Source: Trematomus loennbergii
Lineage: Eukaryota; Chordata; Actinopteri; Perciformes; Nototheniidae
Length of the DNA stretch: 64,000 nucleotides
Assembly (NCBI GenBank): GCA_012861695.1
Contig: JAAOOA010000192.1
Span: 50,001-114,000, forward strand
Direction: 5' to 3'
This document shows positions 44,632 through 55,842 of this stretch, one piece after another (position 1 is the first letter of the stretch; each line of letters opens with the position of its first letter). The position numbers and the translations under genes are program-made. The notes below the pieces were generated by a model, which worked only from the letters and a program-made list of their open reading frames with translations, was not told where the DNA came from and did no database searches.

Positions 44632-45429
44632 TGTTAGGCTTCCCGAGAAGTGACTGGAGATGAGAACCCGCTACGCAAGCACTTAGACAGAAACAGTGGT
44701 GAAGTGTCAAAAAATAGTCTTTATTTGACCACGGCACAGGCAAGGTGTAGACGAGGAGCTCAGAGAAGGGAGATGTGGAGCTGGATAGACCAGGGGGAAA
44801 CGGAGGTGCGGAGATGCACGGAGGGAGCACCGGCGAGGTGAGCCGGGGATCCAGAGCTGGCGAATGTAATCAGGATCGAGCTGGTGTGCGTGGAAGCACG
44901 GAGGAAACACCGACGAGGAGAGCCGGGAATCCAGAGCTGGCGAATGTAGTCTGGATGAGCTGGTGTGCGTGGAAGCACGGAGGAAACAACGACGAGGAGA
45001 GCCGGGAATCCAGAGCTGGCGAATGTAGTCAGGATGAGCTGGTGTGCGTGGAAGAACGGAGGGAACTCAGACGAGGAGTCGGAGGCTGGACGTGGCAAGC
45101 AGAGCGGCAGGTGTGTGGATCTGGAACAGGAAAGAAGCAGGGTTAGGAAGGAATATCCTCTCACTAGGAGCATCAAAAAAGTTACTAGGAAATATGCTAG
45201 TAGGCCTGGACGATAGTTTACCACTGAAGAATAAACGAAGAACTGGCGAAGTCTGAGGATGGGAACCAGGGTTTTAAGCAGGTGCAGGTGAGTAGTGGCA
45301 ATCAGTGAGATGAACAACAGCAGCGGAGGTGAGTTGGCGGGAATCAGAAAGTAGGTCAGCCACGCCCAGCCAGGAAGATAGACAAACACAGAAGGGGAAA
45401 AGAAGGAGGAAGTACTGCAGATCCTCACA
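44632..45429 (-). mobile_element. Solo LTR with perfect 5-bp TSD and internal VNTR
   Basis: Minus strand starts TGTGAGGATCTGCAGTAC and ends GGAAGCCTAACA; GAAGC flanks both sides (44627-44631, 45430-45434). An AATAAAGACT signal lies near 44720. It carries the 79-bp tandem repeat at 44810-45070. 798 bp. Confidence 0.78.
44810..45070. repeat. 79-bp tandem repeat in the solo LTR
   Basis: Units starting GAGCTGGTGTGCGTGGAAG begin at 44878, 44957 and 45036, with a partial unit before them. They differ by only a few bases. Confidence 0.92.
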
Positions 45430-45492
45430 GAAGCTTCCCTTTCTTCCTCAACTCTTTCTCCCGCTCCTTCGCGATGGCCTCCGTCAGGTTCT

Positions 45493-46700
45493 GCATGTTA
45501 ATAACTTCTCTGCTTTCTTTAAGACCAAGATCGCAGATATCAGAGCAACCATACCAGCCTCAACAGTAGACCCCATCCACCTGCTCTCCCTTCATCAACG
45601 GCATCACCCTCTGCAGCTTCAACGAGGTGACGTCATCTGCACTGCTAGCCATCATAGGCAAATCGAAGCCTACCAGCTGCTCCCTCGACCCCATACCCAC
45701 CCCGCTGCTAAAAGCCTGTTCGCCAACCTTGGTTAATTTCCTGACAACACTCATCAACAAGTCACTACAGACTGGTGAGGTGCCTGTCCATTTCAAAACA
45801 GCAGTTGTCACCCCACTTTAAAAAAAAAAAAACATCGACGAGACTCCTCTCCAACTACAGACCTATCTCCAACTTCCCGTTCCTTGCCAAAGTACTTGAG
45901 AAGGTTGTGGCTGCACAGCTCCAGTCTCATCTGTCTGACAATAAAATGTATGATACCTTCCAATCAGGTTTCCGCCCTGCACACAGTACAGAAACAGCCC
46001 TAATAAAAGTAGCCAACGACCTGCTGATGGCAGCCGACTCTGGGTCACCCAGCATCCTGGTCCTACTTGACTTGAATGCAGCTTTCGACACAGTGGACCA
46101 TACCATCCTCCTCCACCGCCTTGAGACCTTCACCAGGGTGACGGACACGGCTCTGAAGTGGTTATCCTGCTACCTCACCAACCGGAAGTACCATGTGTCT
46201 CTGGGGGGTTCCAGGTCTGACGACACCGCAGCGACATGCGGGGTCCCACAGGGCTCAGTGCTGGGGCCGATCCAGTTTTTAATCTATCTATTACCTCTGG
46301 GTCATATCATCAGACAACATAACATCAACTTCCACTGCTATGCTGACGACACCCAGGTCTATATCAAAACAAAACAACCCAATACCACCAATACTATCCA
46401 ACACTAAACACCTGCCTGGAAGACATCCGCTCCTGGATGACCACCAACTACCTCCAGCTCAACAGCAGCAAGACGGAGGCAATCCTGATAGGCTCCACCG
46501 ACCAGCTTGCCAAGGCCGCCAACATCAGCCCCTCCCTTGATGGTCAGCTCATTTCTCTCTCCTCCGTTGTCACCAACCTCGGTGTAAGGTTTGACCCCAC
46601 TCTGTCTTTCCAAGCCCATCAAACACATCACCAAGACCTCCTTCTTTCACCTGAAAAACATTTCCCGACTGAAACCCTCACTCTCAACTGATGACATCAA
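45493..46700 (+). pseudogene. L2 reverse transcriptase remnant
   Basis: Order: NNFSAFFKTKIADIRATIPA; SLDPIPTPLLKACSPTLVNF; then after an A-run frame change near 45830 LSNYRPISNFPFLAKVLEKV; FQSGFRPAHSTETALI; ILVLLDLNAAFDTVDHTILL (motif A); GVPQGSVLGP (motif B, 46240-46270); CYADDTQVY (motif C, Asp-Asp at 46345-46350). A stop at 46405 ends the frame; C-terminal blocks continue in other frames to about 46800 (HLKNISRLKPSLS, LDYCNALLSGLPANY). All catalytic motifs are present but the gene is broken. Confidence 0.82.
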
Positions 46701-46974
46701 AAAACTGGTTCATGCACTAGATTATTGCAATGCACTCCTCTCCGGTCTCCCAGCCAATTATTTGTTTAATCTCTCAAATTGTATCAGTGTCCTTTGTTGT
46801 GAAGCGCTTCGAGATTTGTCTTGGCAGATGAGAAGCGCTATATAAATTAAATGTATTATTATTATTATTACTAATAAAGAGCCAATATACTGCTAATATG
46901 CATGTTAATTAACAACTAGTTGATGGTTAATTTGTGTATCTTAATATAAAGTGTTACCAAACGTTTAACCTTAA

Positions 46975-47182
46975 AGTGGACCTATCATGCTATATTTGAA
47001 TAATATAGTGTAGGACCATCCCTATATAAGGCATATTTATACTTTTTTTTTTTTTAAATACCAAACAGATCATGCATTTTAGCCATGCCTCATTTTGCTC
47101 AATTTGACAATTTCTAGCTCTGTTTTTGCAAGGGCTGATTCTGTGAGAACAGCACCATCTACTGGCCTGGCATATGTACACC
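46975..47182. mobile_element. TTAA-flanked MITE, family member D (truncated)
   Basis: Starts AGTGGACCTATCATGC after TTAA (46971-46974) and follows member A to GGGCTGATTCTGTGAG, then jumps to GGCCTGGCATATGTAC and is cut by the DIRS-like sequence. Confidence 0.75.
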
Positions 47183-47717
47183 CGAGTTGCCTGTGGATCC
47201 GGGGTGACCGTAGCGGGGCGACACTCAGACCGAACCCCTCCTTTGCTCCCAAGAGCTTAAGGAGTTCGTTCAGGTCAAGGGCTATACAGCTGGGCGGCTT
47301 TAGTCTTCCACCCCATATTGGGGACAGGGATGCTAAACTGCACCTCCTCTGCCCGGTGCATGCGCTAGCATGTTATGTGGAGCACACGGCTGCCATTAGG
47401 CGCACTGAACAGCTTTTTGTGTGCTTCGGGGGGGGTGTGGCCGGTAAAGCTCTGTCCAAGAAACGCCTGGCAGGATGGCTCTGCGAGTGCATTGCACATG
47501 CCTACGGACAGGCGGGGAGAACCTTCCCCCGGGGGTACGTGCACACTCTACACGGGGTATTGCTGTGTCAACAGCCTTATTCAACGGCGTGAGTGTGGAG
47601 GACATATGCACGGCGGCGTCTTGGTCCACGCCAGGCCCCTTCATAAAGTTTTATCTCTTGGACATGTCTGGCTCCTTCTCATCGTCTGTGCTTGCTGGGG
47701 CAACTCAAGACTGGTGA
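47183..47717 (+). pseudogene. DIRS tyrosine recombinase, C-terminal part, one frameshift
   Basis: Reads WIRGDRSGATLRPNPSFAPK, then LLCPVHALACYVEHTAAIR, RLAGWLCECIAHAYGQAG; after a frame change near 47530, GVRAHSTRGIAVSTALFNGV (the His-x-x-Arg catalytic motif), VEDICTAASWS and FIKFYLLDMS (probable catalytic Tyr). These are the conserved blocks of DIRS recombinases, which insert circular DNA copies by site-specific recombination. Confidence 0.82.
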
Positions 47718-48058
47718 GGGGGGGGGAGGCAGGAGGGGGGAGGCGGGCTGTGGGTCAGTAGGTATCTGACCCCCCCCACCCCCTGGACATAATGCACTTA
47801 TGGTTTCCCATGCTCCTTAGGGACCTGAGAAACATGATGCGCAGTGAGCCCCATACAGCTGCCTAAGGGCAGGCAGGGGGAGCGTGTCTGGGTGTGCTCT
47901 ATCAGCCAAGTAAACTGCGGCCCGGCTCCTCCACGGTCACAACCGAGGGAGGAGAGGTTGCGGTGCAGTGGCTGTTAACCAAAAAAAACGGTCAGGGGCA
48001 GTGTGATGGGTTGTTGGACGACAGGGCGTGTATCCATCAGGGCCTGTGTGAGATATAA

Positions 48059-48361
48059 CGGTGGGTTACGTATTGTAACCCTAGTTATATAAGCACAGGC
48101 GGAGCCCTCTACTAGGGGCCCTGTCTGTCCTATGCTGCTCGCTGAAGAGGGTGTAGGATGACGGGCGGGAGGCAAGGCCGCCTTATATACTGTGGGCCTG
48201 CGTGCGCACTCAGGTAGGCCAGCCCCCGGGGGCCGGCTACGTTTATAGATTTCTCAGTAGGTGAACGCTCGCATAGTGAGGTCAAGGGCAGTACCCATAG
48301 AGTCCAGTAGAGGGCGGAGCCTGTGTGAGATATAACTAGGGTTACAATACGTAACCCACCG
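48059..48361. repeat. Inverted arms at the end of the second DIRS element
   Basis: Left arm CGGTGGGTTACGTATTGTAA...TTATAT (48059-48090) and right arm 48330-48361 are perfect complements over 32 bp and imperfect for 20 more. They enclose about 200 bp with a TTATATA box at 48183. Confidence 0.9.
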
Positions 48362-48454
48362 TTTCTATCTGCATATTACATTTTAAATACAGCCTGAGCT
48401 ATACCCTATCGTTTTTATATTATTCCTGTTATTCCCCAGAGAAAGTGTCCACCA

Positions 48455-49400
48455 TAATAATAATAATACATTTTATTTTAGGGCGCCTTTCACAACACCC
48501 AAGGACACCGTACAATTTAGTAAATACTCTAAGAGGTTAAAAGCAACAGAACGGGGCAGGTTGTGAAGGGCTTTGGATGGAAGCAGGAGGTTTTTGTAGT
48601 TGATCCGGGATTCAACAGGGAGCCAGTGCAGTTGGCTGAGGATGGGGGTGATCTGGTCGGAGGATTTGGTGCAGGTGATGAGTTCTGTATGATTTGAAGT
48701 TTATCGATGAGTTTGTTGGGAATGCCTGAGAGGATGGCATTACAGTAGTCGATACGGGATGTGACGATTGCGTGAACCAGGACTTCAGTGTTTGATTGAG
48801 ACAGCGATGGGCGGAGTCTGGATATGTTGCGTATGGGGAAGAAAGCAGTCCAGGTGATGTTATTTATGTGAGGTGCAAATGAGAGAGAGCTGTCCAGGAT
48901 GACACCAAGGTTCTTAACTTGGCTGGAGAAGGGAACGGAGAAACCATCAATGATGAGGTTGGAGGCAGGGAGGGTGGAGCTTTGGAGAGGGTTGATTTGC
49001 TGCCGTTGAGTTTCAGCAAGTTGCTGCTCATCCAGCTCCTGGGGTCCTGGTGGCAGGTGGTGAGAGAGGTGGGGGGAGGGCAGTGTTGAGTTTGGTGTGT
49101 ATGTAGACCTGTGTATCATCGGCCTAACAATGGAAGTGGACATTATGATGACGGAGGATAGTGCCAAGGGGGAGGTAAATGATGAGCAGGAGAGCTTGAG
49201 GTGGGTGCTGAGTTGAACATTGTTTTCTGTCTGTAAGGTAGGATGAAAACCATGAAAGTGCAATACCAGTGATCCCAATGTCAGCCAGGCATTTGATGAG
49301 TAGTAGATGGGAGATGGTGTCAAAGGCAGCTGTGAGGTCGAGGAGGGTGAGAATGGTGAGCAGGAGGTGTTTGGTGATTTTTCCCAGGGCAGGGACTAAT
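48455..49400 (-). mobile_element. L2-type LINE, 5' truncated
   Basis: The (ATT)n tail is at 48455-48475 reversed. Upstream on the minus strand: IRNISRLRPSLSQSNTEVLV, RIDYCNAILSGIPNKLIDKL, LQIIQNSS, and before them LIIDGFSVPFSSQVKNLGVI with LDSSLSFAPHI. These are the standard L2 RT thumb blocks. Frame changes occur near both ends. Confidence 0.85.
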
Positions 49401-50884
49401 TATTGATGTGCATGTCTTTTTGCAACACGTTGGTTAAGATGCAAACCATGGAGACTCCCAATATTGTTAATTGATGAACTTACTATCCATGATAAAATGA
49501 TATTGATTAGGGAGGCAAACACAAAAGCAGATGTTAAGTGCAAACATGCAGAGGTTAAGTCTTACAAGCATAGGTGCTTTTCTACACATTTCAATGTGCA
49601 CAGCCTACATTTTGCTATGTAGAGATTTGACCATATTCAATAGTATATTGGTAGCTTTTGTTTCTTAACACTGCTGTCTCCTCCTTGTATGTTTCATGTA
49701 AAACTAAACAGCAATATGCTCTCGCCTTGAGCGTGTTTCAAGAATGGCTTTGTTCTTTTTTAATCATACATTTATTTAGAGTTGCCGTTTTCATTTTCAA
49801 GCAATCACTTTTTAATCATTTATATTTTGATTTGTTGGAAATGAGGGCATTCTCAAGGGCCTCACTTCAAACCTCAGAATATGATTACCTCCTTTCTTCT
49901 TTTTTGATTGCGGGGCCTTCCATTTCTGGTAAATGCTCTGTCCTTTTTCGCTTTAATTTGCAGGACCAGCAACCTTTTCTTTAAATTCTGTATACAGTAG
50001 CAAGAATAATTTGTTCCTAGCAAATTAAAACCCTTACATTTGTTGAAGTACAATGGATGAATTCTCTTTTTTGTCTTATTTATGAAGAAGTAATTAACCC
50101 TTAACCACTTCCCTTTGCCAACCAAGAGAAGCTGCGGCTAATGAATGCGTTTTCCAGTGGTGGTGCATTGTGCGAACAAACAACATCCTTGAGAGCCAAC
50201 TACCACAACTGGGTCACACCAAACCCAAAACAAGTAAATTATTTGTCGCTTTTAAATTAAGATTCAAAATGCAATTATGATTAAAAACGAATACTTTGAA
50301 AGGGTCAAGTCTTTATGCAAGTGGCCTCAATACGACAAACATTTGCATATCTAAAGAGACTCTGTATAATTCCTCTCAAAGCTCATGTGAGTGGGACTAA
50401 CCCTTAATGAGATACATGCCGGCTGTGTGCCAACACAGTATTACAAACAGATAATATAGTGTACAGTGAAAGGTTGTGGGGAATGCTAAGGGTGAATTTG
50501 ATTTAGAGTTTTATCTTCTTTGTTTTTTCACAAGCATTCCATAAATAGTTGCTATTTTTTAGCTTTCCCAGCTTTAGGACAAAGATCAGTTTATTTCAAA
50601 GCAAAAAAAAGTACTGAGCTTTTAAAGAGTGAAGGGTGGTTAGAAGGGAAGAGGGTAGAGAAACATTAAAAGGAACATTTTTCAAAAATAGAACAAAGCT
50701 GTGTCTGCAAGCTGTACATTTAGAGTGTTAGCCTGTTTGGGGGGGGGGGGGTGATGTGGCACAGAGAGGCCTGATTCCAGATTTCCCCCAGGGATGGGAT
50801 CAGATTCTGCATAACCAAGCTTTAAAGGCATATGTCTCAATCCTAATGTAAAGGAGCTTCCCTGGCACTGAACGGACTAACTGC
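49401..50884. other. Spacer, no gene recognised
   Basis: Includes a poly-G run at 50740-50751. No coding segment or known repeat recognised. Confidence 0.45.
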
Positions 50885-52088
50885 ATTAGAAGCAACCCTG
50901 TATCACGGCAAGACGTGAACATGTGACGATTTACCATGCTGGGAGACGTGAAGATGTCACGATTTCGTCCCTTCAAACGTGACAGTTACACGGTATTGTT
51001 AACATGGCCCAACCAGTGGAGATATACCCGGAAATGCCAAGCAAATGCTACCCCGACGGTCGGTTGTTATTGTCAATATTAAATAATAATGATTATTTTG
51101 TAATAGTCACACTCGATTTCGCCGATTTTCTTGTTGCCCTAGCTGGTCGACACCTCTTTTAGCAGAAACAAAGGCTACATTAATGTATTAAATCGATGTT
51201 AATCCATGTGTGTGGATGTGGAATTAACGGACGTGACGTTGTGCGATTGCGTTGCCAGGCAACAGCTTCGGTTCATGTTAATTTACAAACTCTTCAACTC
51301 GAACCGTAGTTATATTTAAAAACATTTTAGAAGGCCTCACGAAATACTTAATGTAAATGTAAATGTTTAAATGTGAAGGAATGTGTGGATAACAAAATAC
51401 ATCCGTCATAAAAATACCGGAAACAGACGTAGGCAAGGTCCTCAGCTCAGTGATTCGATGGTTTAGCCGCAATGCACGTTGGGAAATGGTGTTTATGCGA
51501 TGTGAAATCCGAAAGCATTCTTTAAAAATAAAATAATAGTTTATTCCGAGTGTGCTTGCTTTTCTCTTTGAACGTCATCACATAACGGCATTGTAATACA
51601 CGGTTTGGCTGCATTAAATATTACATATCTGCCGTAGTTCTCTATTTATAGAGCCCTGATGAGAAGACTTCTAGACAAACAGGAAGCACTGCCGCCAAAC
51701 TGAAAACGTGATGTGGATCATAAATATATCAACAATTACACAACATCTTACATTTCTTTTCACACAATACGTCTCCTTGCAGTATCAATACTAATTCGGC
51801 TGACTTTTATATTTGATCCAATTGGTAGATAGGTTATATTTACACCATAACGGTGCACAGCTGATATAAAAGGATTTTCTTTGAAAATAAGAATGTAAAT
51901 ACTGAGTTGAGAGAATAGTCAGGGGTTTTGGGTGATGGGAGACACATCTATGGAATCACAATTTCAATAGCTTACTGTTAAATGACGGATATACCTTTCT
52001 GTCTGTGATGTTTTACAAATCAGATATTAGAAGTAAAACATGTGAAATAATATAGCAATATCCTGTACAATTATGTGAAAACATGAAT

Positions 52089-52118
52089 AAAACTACACAT
52101 CTTCAGATGTGTAGTTTT
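52089..52118. repeat. Perfect 14-bp hairpin before the LINE
   Basis: AAAACTACACATCT and its exact complement with a 2-base loop. It lies about 7 bp before a direct duplication GTTGAGACCGTGTCACTG (52124 and 52151). Confidence 0.85.
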
Positions 52119-52188
52119 GTCACGTTGAGACCGTGTCACTGTGTCATTCGTGTTGAGACCGTGTCACTGTTGGTCCGTCCTGTCCTGG

Positions 52189-52620
52189 TGTCTACGGTCT
52201 ACGGAGGCCTACTCCCACCTGTCGAGTACGGCTGTGCTGAGGTGGTTTTCCCCCGGAGAAGTTGCGAAGAGACGGAGCGGCTCCACCGGCTGCTGCCTGC
52301 TTTCCACCTGTCAGGTGTCTACGATCTGCGGAGGCCTGCTCCCAACTGTAGAGTACGGCTGTGCTGAGGAGGATTTTTACCCCGGAGACATCGCGGACAG
52401 ACGGAGTGGCTCCACGCTTCGGACTGCGGCCTGCTTCCACGGGCGTGTGCTGCTGTGCGGCGGAGGATTTTACCACGGCTGGGGCCTGCTTTCCACCTGT
52501 CCTGGTTCTGCTGTTGCGGAGGCTGCTGAGGAGACCTTTTACCCCGGGGATACCACGGAAAGACCGGAGCGCTTCCACACTGCTGCTTTCGCCTGTCCTT
52601 TGCTGCTATGAGGAGGAGGA
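52189..52620 (+). repeat. Tandem units in the LINE leader
   Basis: Units beginning TGTCTACG.TCT.CGGAGGCCT start at 52189 and 52316; a third, shorter unit with GGAGGATTTTACCACGGCTG and CCCGGGGATACCACGG follows. Repeated leader units commonly act as promoter monomers in LINEs. Confidence 0.7.
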
Positions 52621-52623
52621 TTT

Positions 52624-55600
52624 TTGCCCCAGGAACATTGCGGATACTGTGTGCTGGTCTGGGAAAATGGCCCCTATCGTGATTCTGCTATGCCTGTTAC
52701 TATTTTGGACAATGAGAAGTTCTCTCGTCATCCTGAGAAGTCGACTGGGTTCAGGTCTGTTCTACCGCCCGCAGTGGACATCCCCTGTAAAGGTTCGGAT
52801 GTGTTACACAAACAATTACTGGTTGCCTTGTCACAGACATTCAGTTCGACAAATGTTTGTCTTTCTCACTTGCCTGCTATGATGGTTCTTCAGGACTGCT
52901 TCTTGAGCTCTAATCTCACTTTCGCGGAGTTTGCTGGTGACTTTAAAGCAGATGACAATGTATGTGTGTCGGTTAAGAGGAAAAGGTGCTTGTTTTTTTT
53001 GCTATTATTACTATCAGGGAATGTACAACTAAACCCTGGACCGCCCAGTAGCAGTAGTAGTCAGATAGCTACTCCTGCTGATTTTATTTCTAGATCTGGG
53101 TTGGGATTCATTCACTTAAATGTGCGCAGTCTGTTACCTAAGTTAGATTTTGTCCGCATTTGGGCGAGCTCGACTGATGCTGATATCATTGTCTTATCAG
53201 AAACGTGGCTAGATAAATCTATTTTGGCCTCTGACATACTTAAATGGTTATAGTGTATATCGTACCGACCGTCCTAAAAAAGGTGGTGGCGTTGCCATTT
53301 ATGTGAAAAATAAGTTTTGTGTAACCAAGATGGTTTCCAAATCTATTAGTAAACAACTAGAATTTTTAGCCTTAAATTGAAGTAGCAAAGGGTCAACAGC
53401 TCATGGTGGTGGGCTGCTACAGACCCCCCTCAGCTGTCAAGGACTCTTTATCTTCATTGGCAAAACTTTTATCTCAACTTGACTACAAGGAAATAGTGCT
53501 GCTTGGTGATTTTAATTGGGACTGGTTAACTTCTGTGTCAGAGGATTTTAAAAACCTTTGTATCTCTCTGAATGTTACTCAGATTATAGACAGTCCTACT
53601 CGCCCTAACATTAAGTCCCCAAATAAATCCTCCTTAATTGATCTCATTTAACTAATGTTCCCCATAAATACTTATCTGTGGGAGTATTTGCAAATGATCT
53701 GAGTGATCACTGTGTTGTAGCCACAATTAGGGACACAAAAGTCCAAAAGGTTAAACCTCGCATTATCAGTAAGAGAGACAAAAAACATTTTGTGGAGCAG
53801 GGTTTTGTTCATGATCTGTTTGGGTTTGATTGGGGTAAAATCGATCTGTGTGCTGATGTAGAAACTGCATGGTCTTATTTTTATCTTGGTTTTATGGAAA
53901 TTATAGATAGACATGCACCCCTGCGTATTTAGAGTGAAGGGACGAGACAATCCTTGGTTTTCTGCTGAACTTATCTAGTCTCCTACATGAGAGAAACAAG
54001 GCCTGGGCAAAGGCTAGGAAATCAGGCTCAGAGGTAGAATGGCTACGCTTTAGGCAGCTAAGAAATAGCTTCACATCACAAATAAAAAGTGCTAAGTCTA
54101 AGTATTATCTGTCAGTTACCACAAAGAACCTGAATAATCCTGGAAAATTTGGAAAGCCATAAAATCGATATCCACCGGTGATATCCGTAATGAGCTACCT
54201 CCGTGCATTACCACAGCATCTGGCACTATATCGGACAGGGCCACTATGTTAAATTGTTTTAATGAGCATTTTGTGTCCTGTGGCTCTCTGTTTGATTCTG
54301 TGACTAACTCTGCTTCTGTGAACACCACAGTCTGTGACTCTGAAAATGTGGTTGGAAAACCCTTTAGTTTTACTCCTTTTACTGTTGATGTTGTTCGTGA
54401 AGCTTTAACCAAGTTAGATCCTAAGAAACCGGCCGGCCCGGACAACGTAGAACCTTTCTTTTTAAAGATAGCTGCAGATTTTATTGCTCCACCTCTCACT
54501 ACTCTTTTTAACCTCTCCCTCAGCACAAACACAATTCCAAAATTGTGGAAGTCAGCGTATGTCCTGCCTCTACTAAAGGGGGGAGGCATTTTAAATAATT
54601 ATAGGCCCATCTCTAAATTATCAGTTCTGGCTAAGGTTCTTGAACGCCTAGTGAGTGACAGGTAAAGGTGTTTTTATGTACAAATGACATCCTGTCTAAA
54701 CATCAGTCAGGCTTCAGAAAGCAACATAGCACCATCACTGCCACAATGAAAGTGGTGAATGATGTGGCGAGTATTTTAGATAATAAGCAGAGTTGTGCAG
54801 CTCTATTTATTGACCTTTCCAAAGCGTTTGATACCGTCGATCATCGCATCTTAAAGCAGAGGCTACTCAGTATTGGCATATCCAGCCATGCAGTGGGGTG
54901 GTTTGTGAACTACCTCTCTGAAAGGTCCCAATGTGTTCATTTGATGGGCTGTCTTCTGAGTGGTTAAACATTACTAATGGTGTTCCTCAAGGTTCTGTTT
55001 TAGGTCCACTTTTATTCTCCATCTACATCAATAGTTTAGGTGAAAATGTCGATGGAGCAACCTTACATTTTTATGCGGACGATACCGTTATGTACTGTGC
55101 AGGTCCCTCCATTAAGGAGGCTGTTGTTGAATTGCAAGCTGCTTTTAACATTATTCAGACTCAGCTCTCTGAACTAAAGCTTCTTTTAAATGTTGATAAA
55201 ACCAAGGTAATGCTCTTTTCAAAAGCTAAAAAGACACCAGAGCCTGTTTTAGATATTTAACTACGCAAGGAATAAAACTTGAAGTGGTTGCCTGTTACAA
55301 ATACCTTGGTATCTGGCTTGATGATTGTCTCACTTTTAAACGTCATGTCAATAACCTGCTTAAAAAACTGAGGGTTAGGCTAGGTTTCTTCTACAGGAAC
55401 AAGTCCTGTTTCTCGCTCGAGGCCAGAAAAGGCTAGTCTCTGTGACCTTTTTACCTGTGCTGGACTATGGTGATTGATTTATATGAATGCACCTGCCAAT
55501 TGCCTGGTCAAGTTAGATGCTGCGTATCACAGTGCACTGAGATTTGTGACAAACTGTAAAGCATTAACCCATCACTGTACCCTGTATGCAAGGGCTGGTC

Positions 55601-55842
55601 TGCCTTCACTAACTGTACGGAGGCTCAGTCACTGGTACATTTTTATATATAAAGCCATGTTAGGGAAACTTCCATCCTACATCTGCTCCCTGATCTCACG
55701 GCGAATTGTAAGTGGCTACTGCCTGAGATCGCATGCTGTGGTTTTATTAAATGTGCCAACTGCTAGGACTGTCTTAGGGAAGATAGCATTTAGATGCGCA
55801 GCTCCACTGTCCTGGAATAGTCTGCAATTAAATGGAAACTGA
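52624..55842 (+). pseudogene. LINE endonuclease/reverse transcriptase, several frameshifts
   Basis: ATG 52624 (or 52690, MPVTILDNEKFS) opens the frame. Parts in order: hydrophobic CLFFLLLLLSGNVQLNPGP with a 2A-like end (52986-53042); GLGFIHLNVRSLLPKLDFV and IIVLSETWLDKS (endonuclease start); after a frame change near 53245 VVGCYRPPS and LLGDFNWDW (catalytic GDFN, near 53505); LSDHCVVATI (SDH motif, 53702); LDPKKPAGPDNVEPFFLKIA; NNYRPISKLSVLAKVLERL; SGFRKQHSTITATM; ALFIDLSKAFDTVDHRIL (RT motif A); GVPQGSVLGPLLFSIYIN (B); FYADDTVMYCA (C, 55069-55100); and the C-terminal RLSHWYIFIYKA block. Stops at 53379, 53650, 53931, 54663, 54965 and 55258 break it. Confidence 0.87.

Larger units (their letters stand above)
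44502..45490 (-). pseudogene. Exon-like coding segment of unknown origin, split by the solo LTR
   Basis: On the minus strand the segment 45490-45435 joined to 44631-44502 (LTR plus one GAAGC removed) is exactly 186 nt, 62 codons without a stop. It is bounded by ATGCAG before it and AAG|GTACTG after it, phase 0 at both sides. The first residues are NLTEAIAKEREKELRKKGK and the last HLEESKMAKLNKCRRNK, a strongly charged, probably helical segment with a TPPPEET linker between. I do not recognise the protein. It runs antisense to and inside the L2 copy. Could be an exon from a host gene, or part of another mobile element. Confidence 0.4.
43331..46869 (+). mobile_element. L2-type LINE, itself interrupted
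   Basis: It is flanked by ACTAAT (43325-43330 and 46870-46875). The 3' end has GTGAAGCGCTTCGAGATTTG, GAGAAGCGCTATATAAATTA and an (ATT)n tail, all typical of L2. The 5' part (43340-44060) contains a leader and an N-terminal ORF; 44091-45490 is foreign sequence; the RT part resumes at about 45493. Confidence 0.8.
43061..46972. repeat. Dispersed fish repeat, split by an L2 insertion
   Basis: Left part ends TTATAATGACTAAT (43330); right part continues AATAAAGAGCCAATATACTG at 46873 and runs to AAAGTGTTACCAAACGTTTA. Joined without the L2 it restores the run AATGACTAATAAAGAGCC. The left border is estimated. Confidence 0.6.
47183..48365 (+). mobile_element. DIRS-like retrotransposon, 3' part
   Basis: Tyrosine-recombinase coding sequence (47183-47717) is followed by non-coding sequence and a pair of inverted arms (48059-48111 and 48308-48361). 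The 5' part with ORF1 and reverse transcriptase is missing. The family differs in sequence from the 8827-11045 element but has the same end architecture. Confidence 0.78.
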
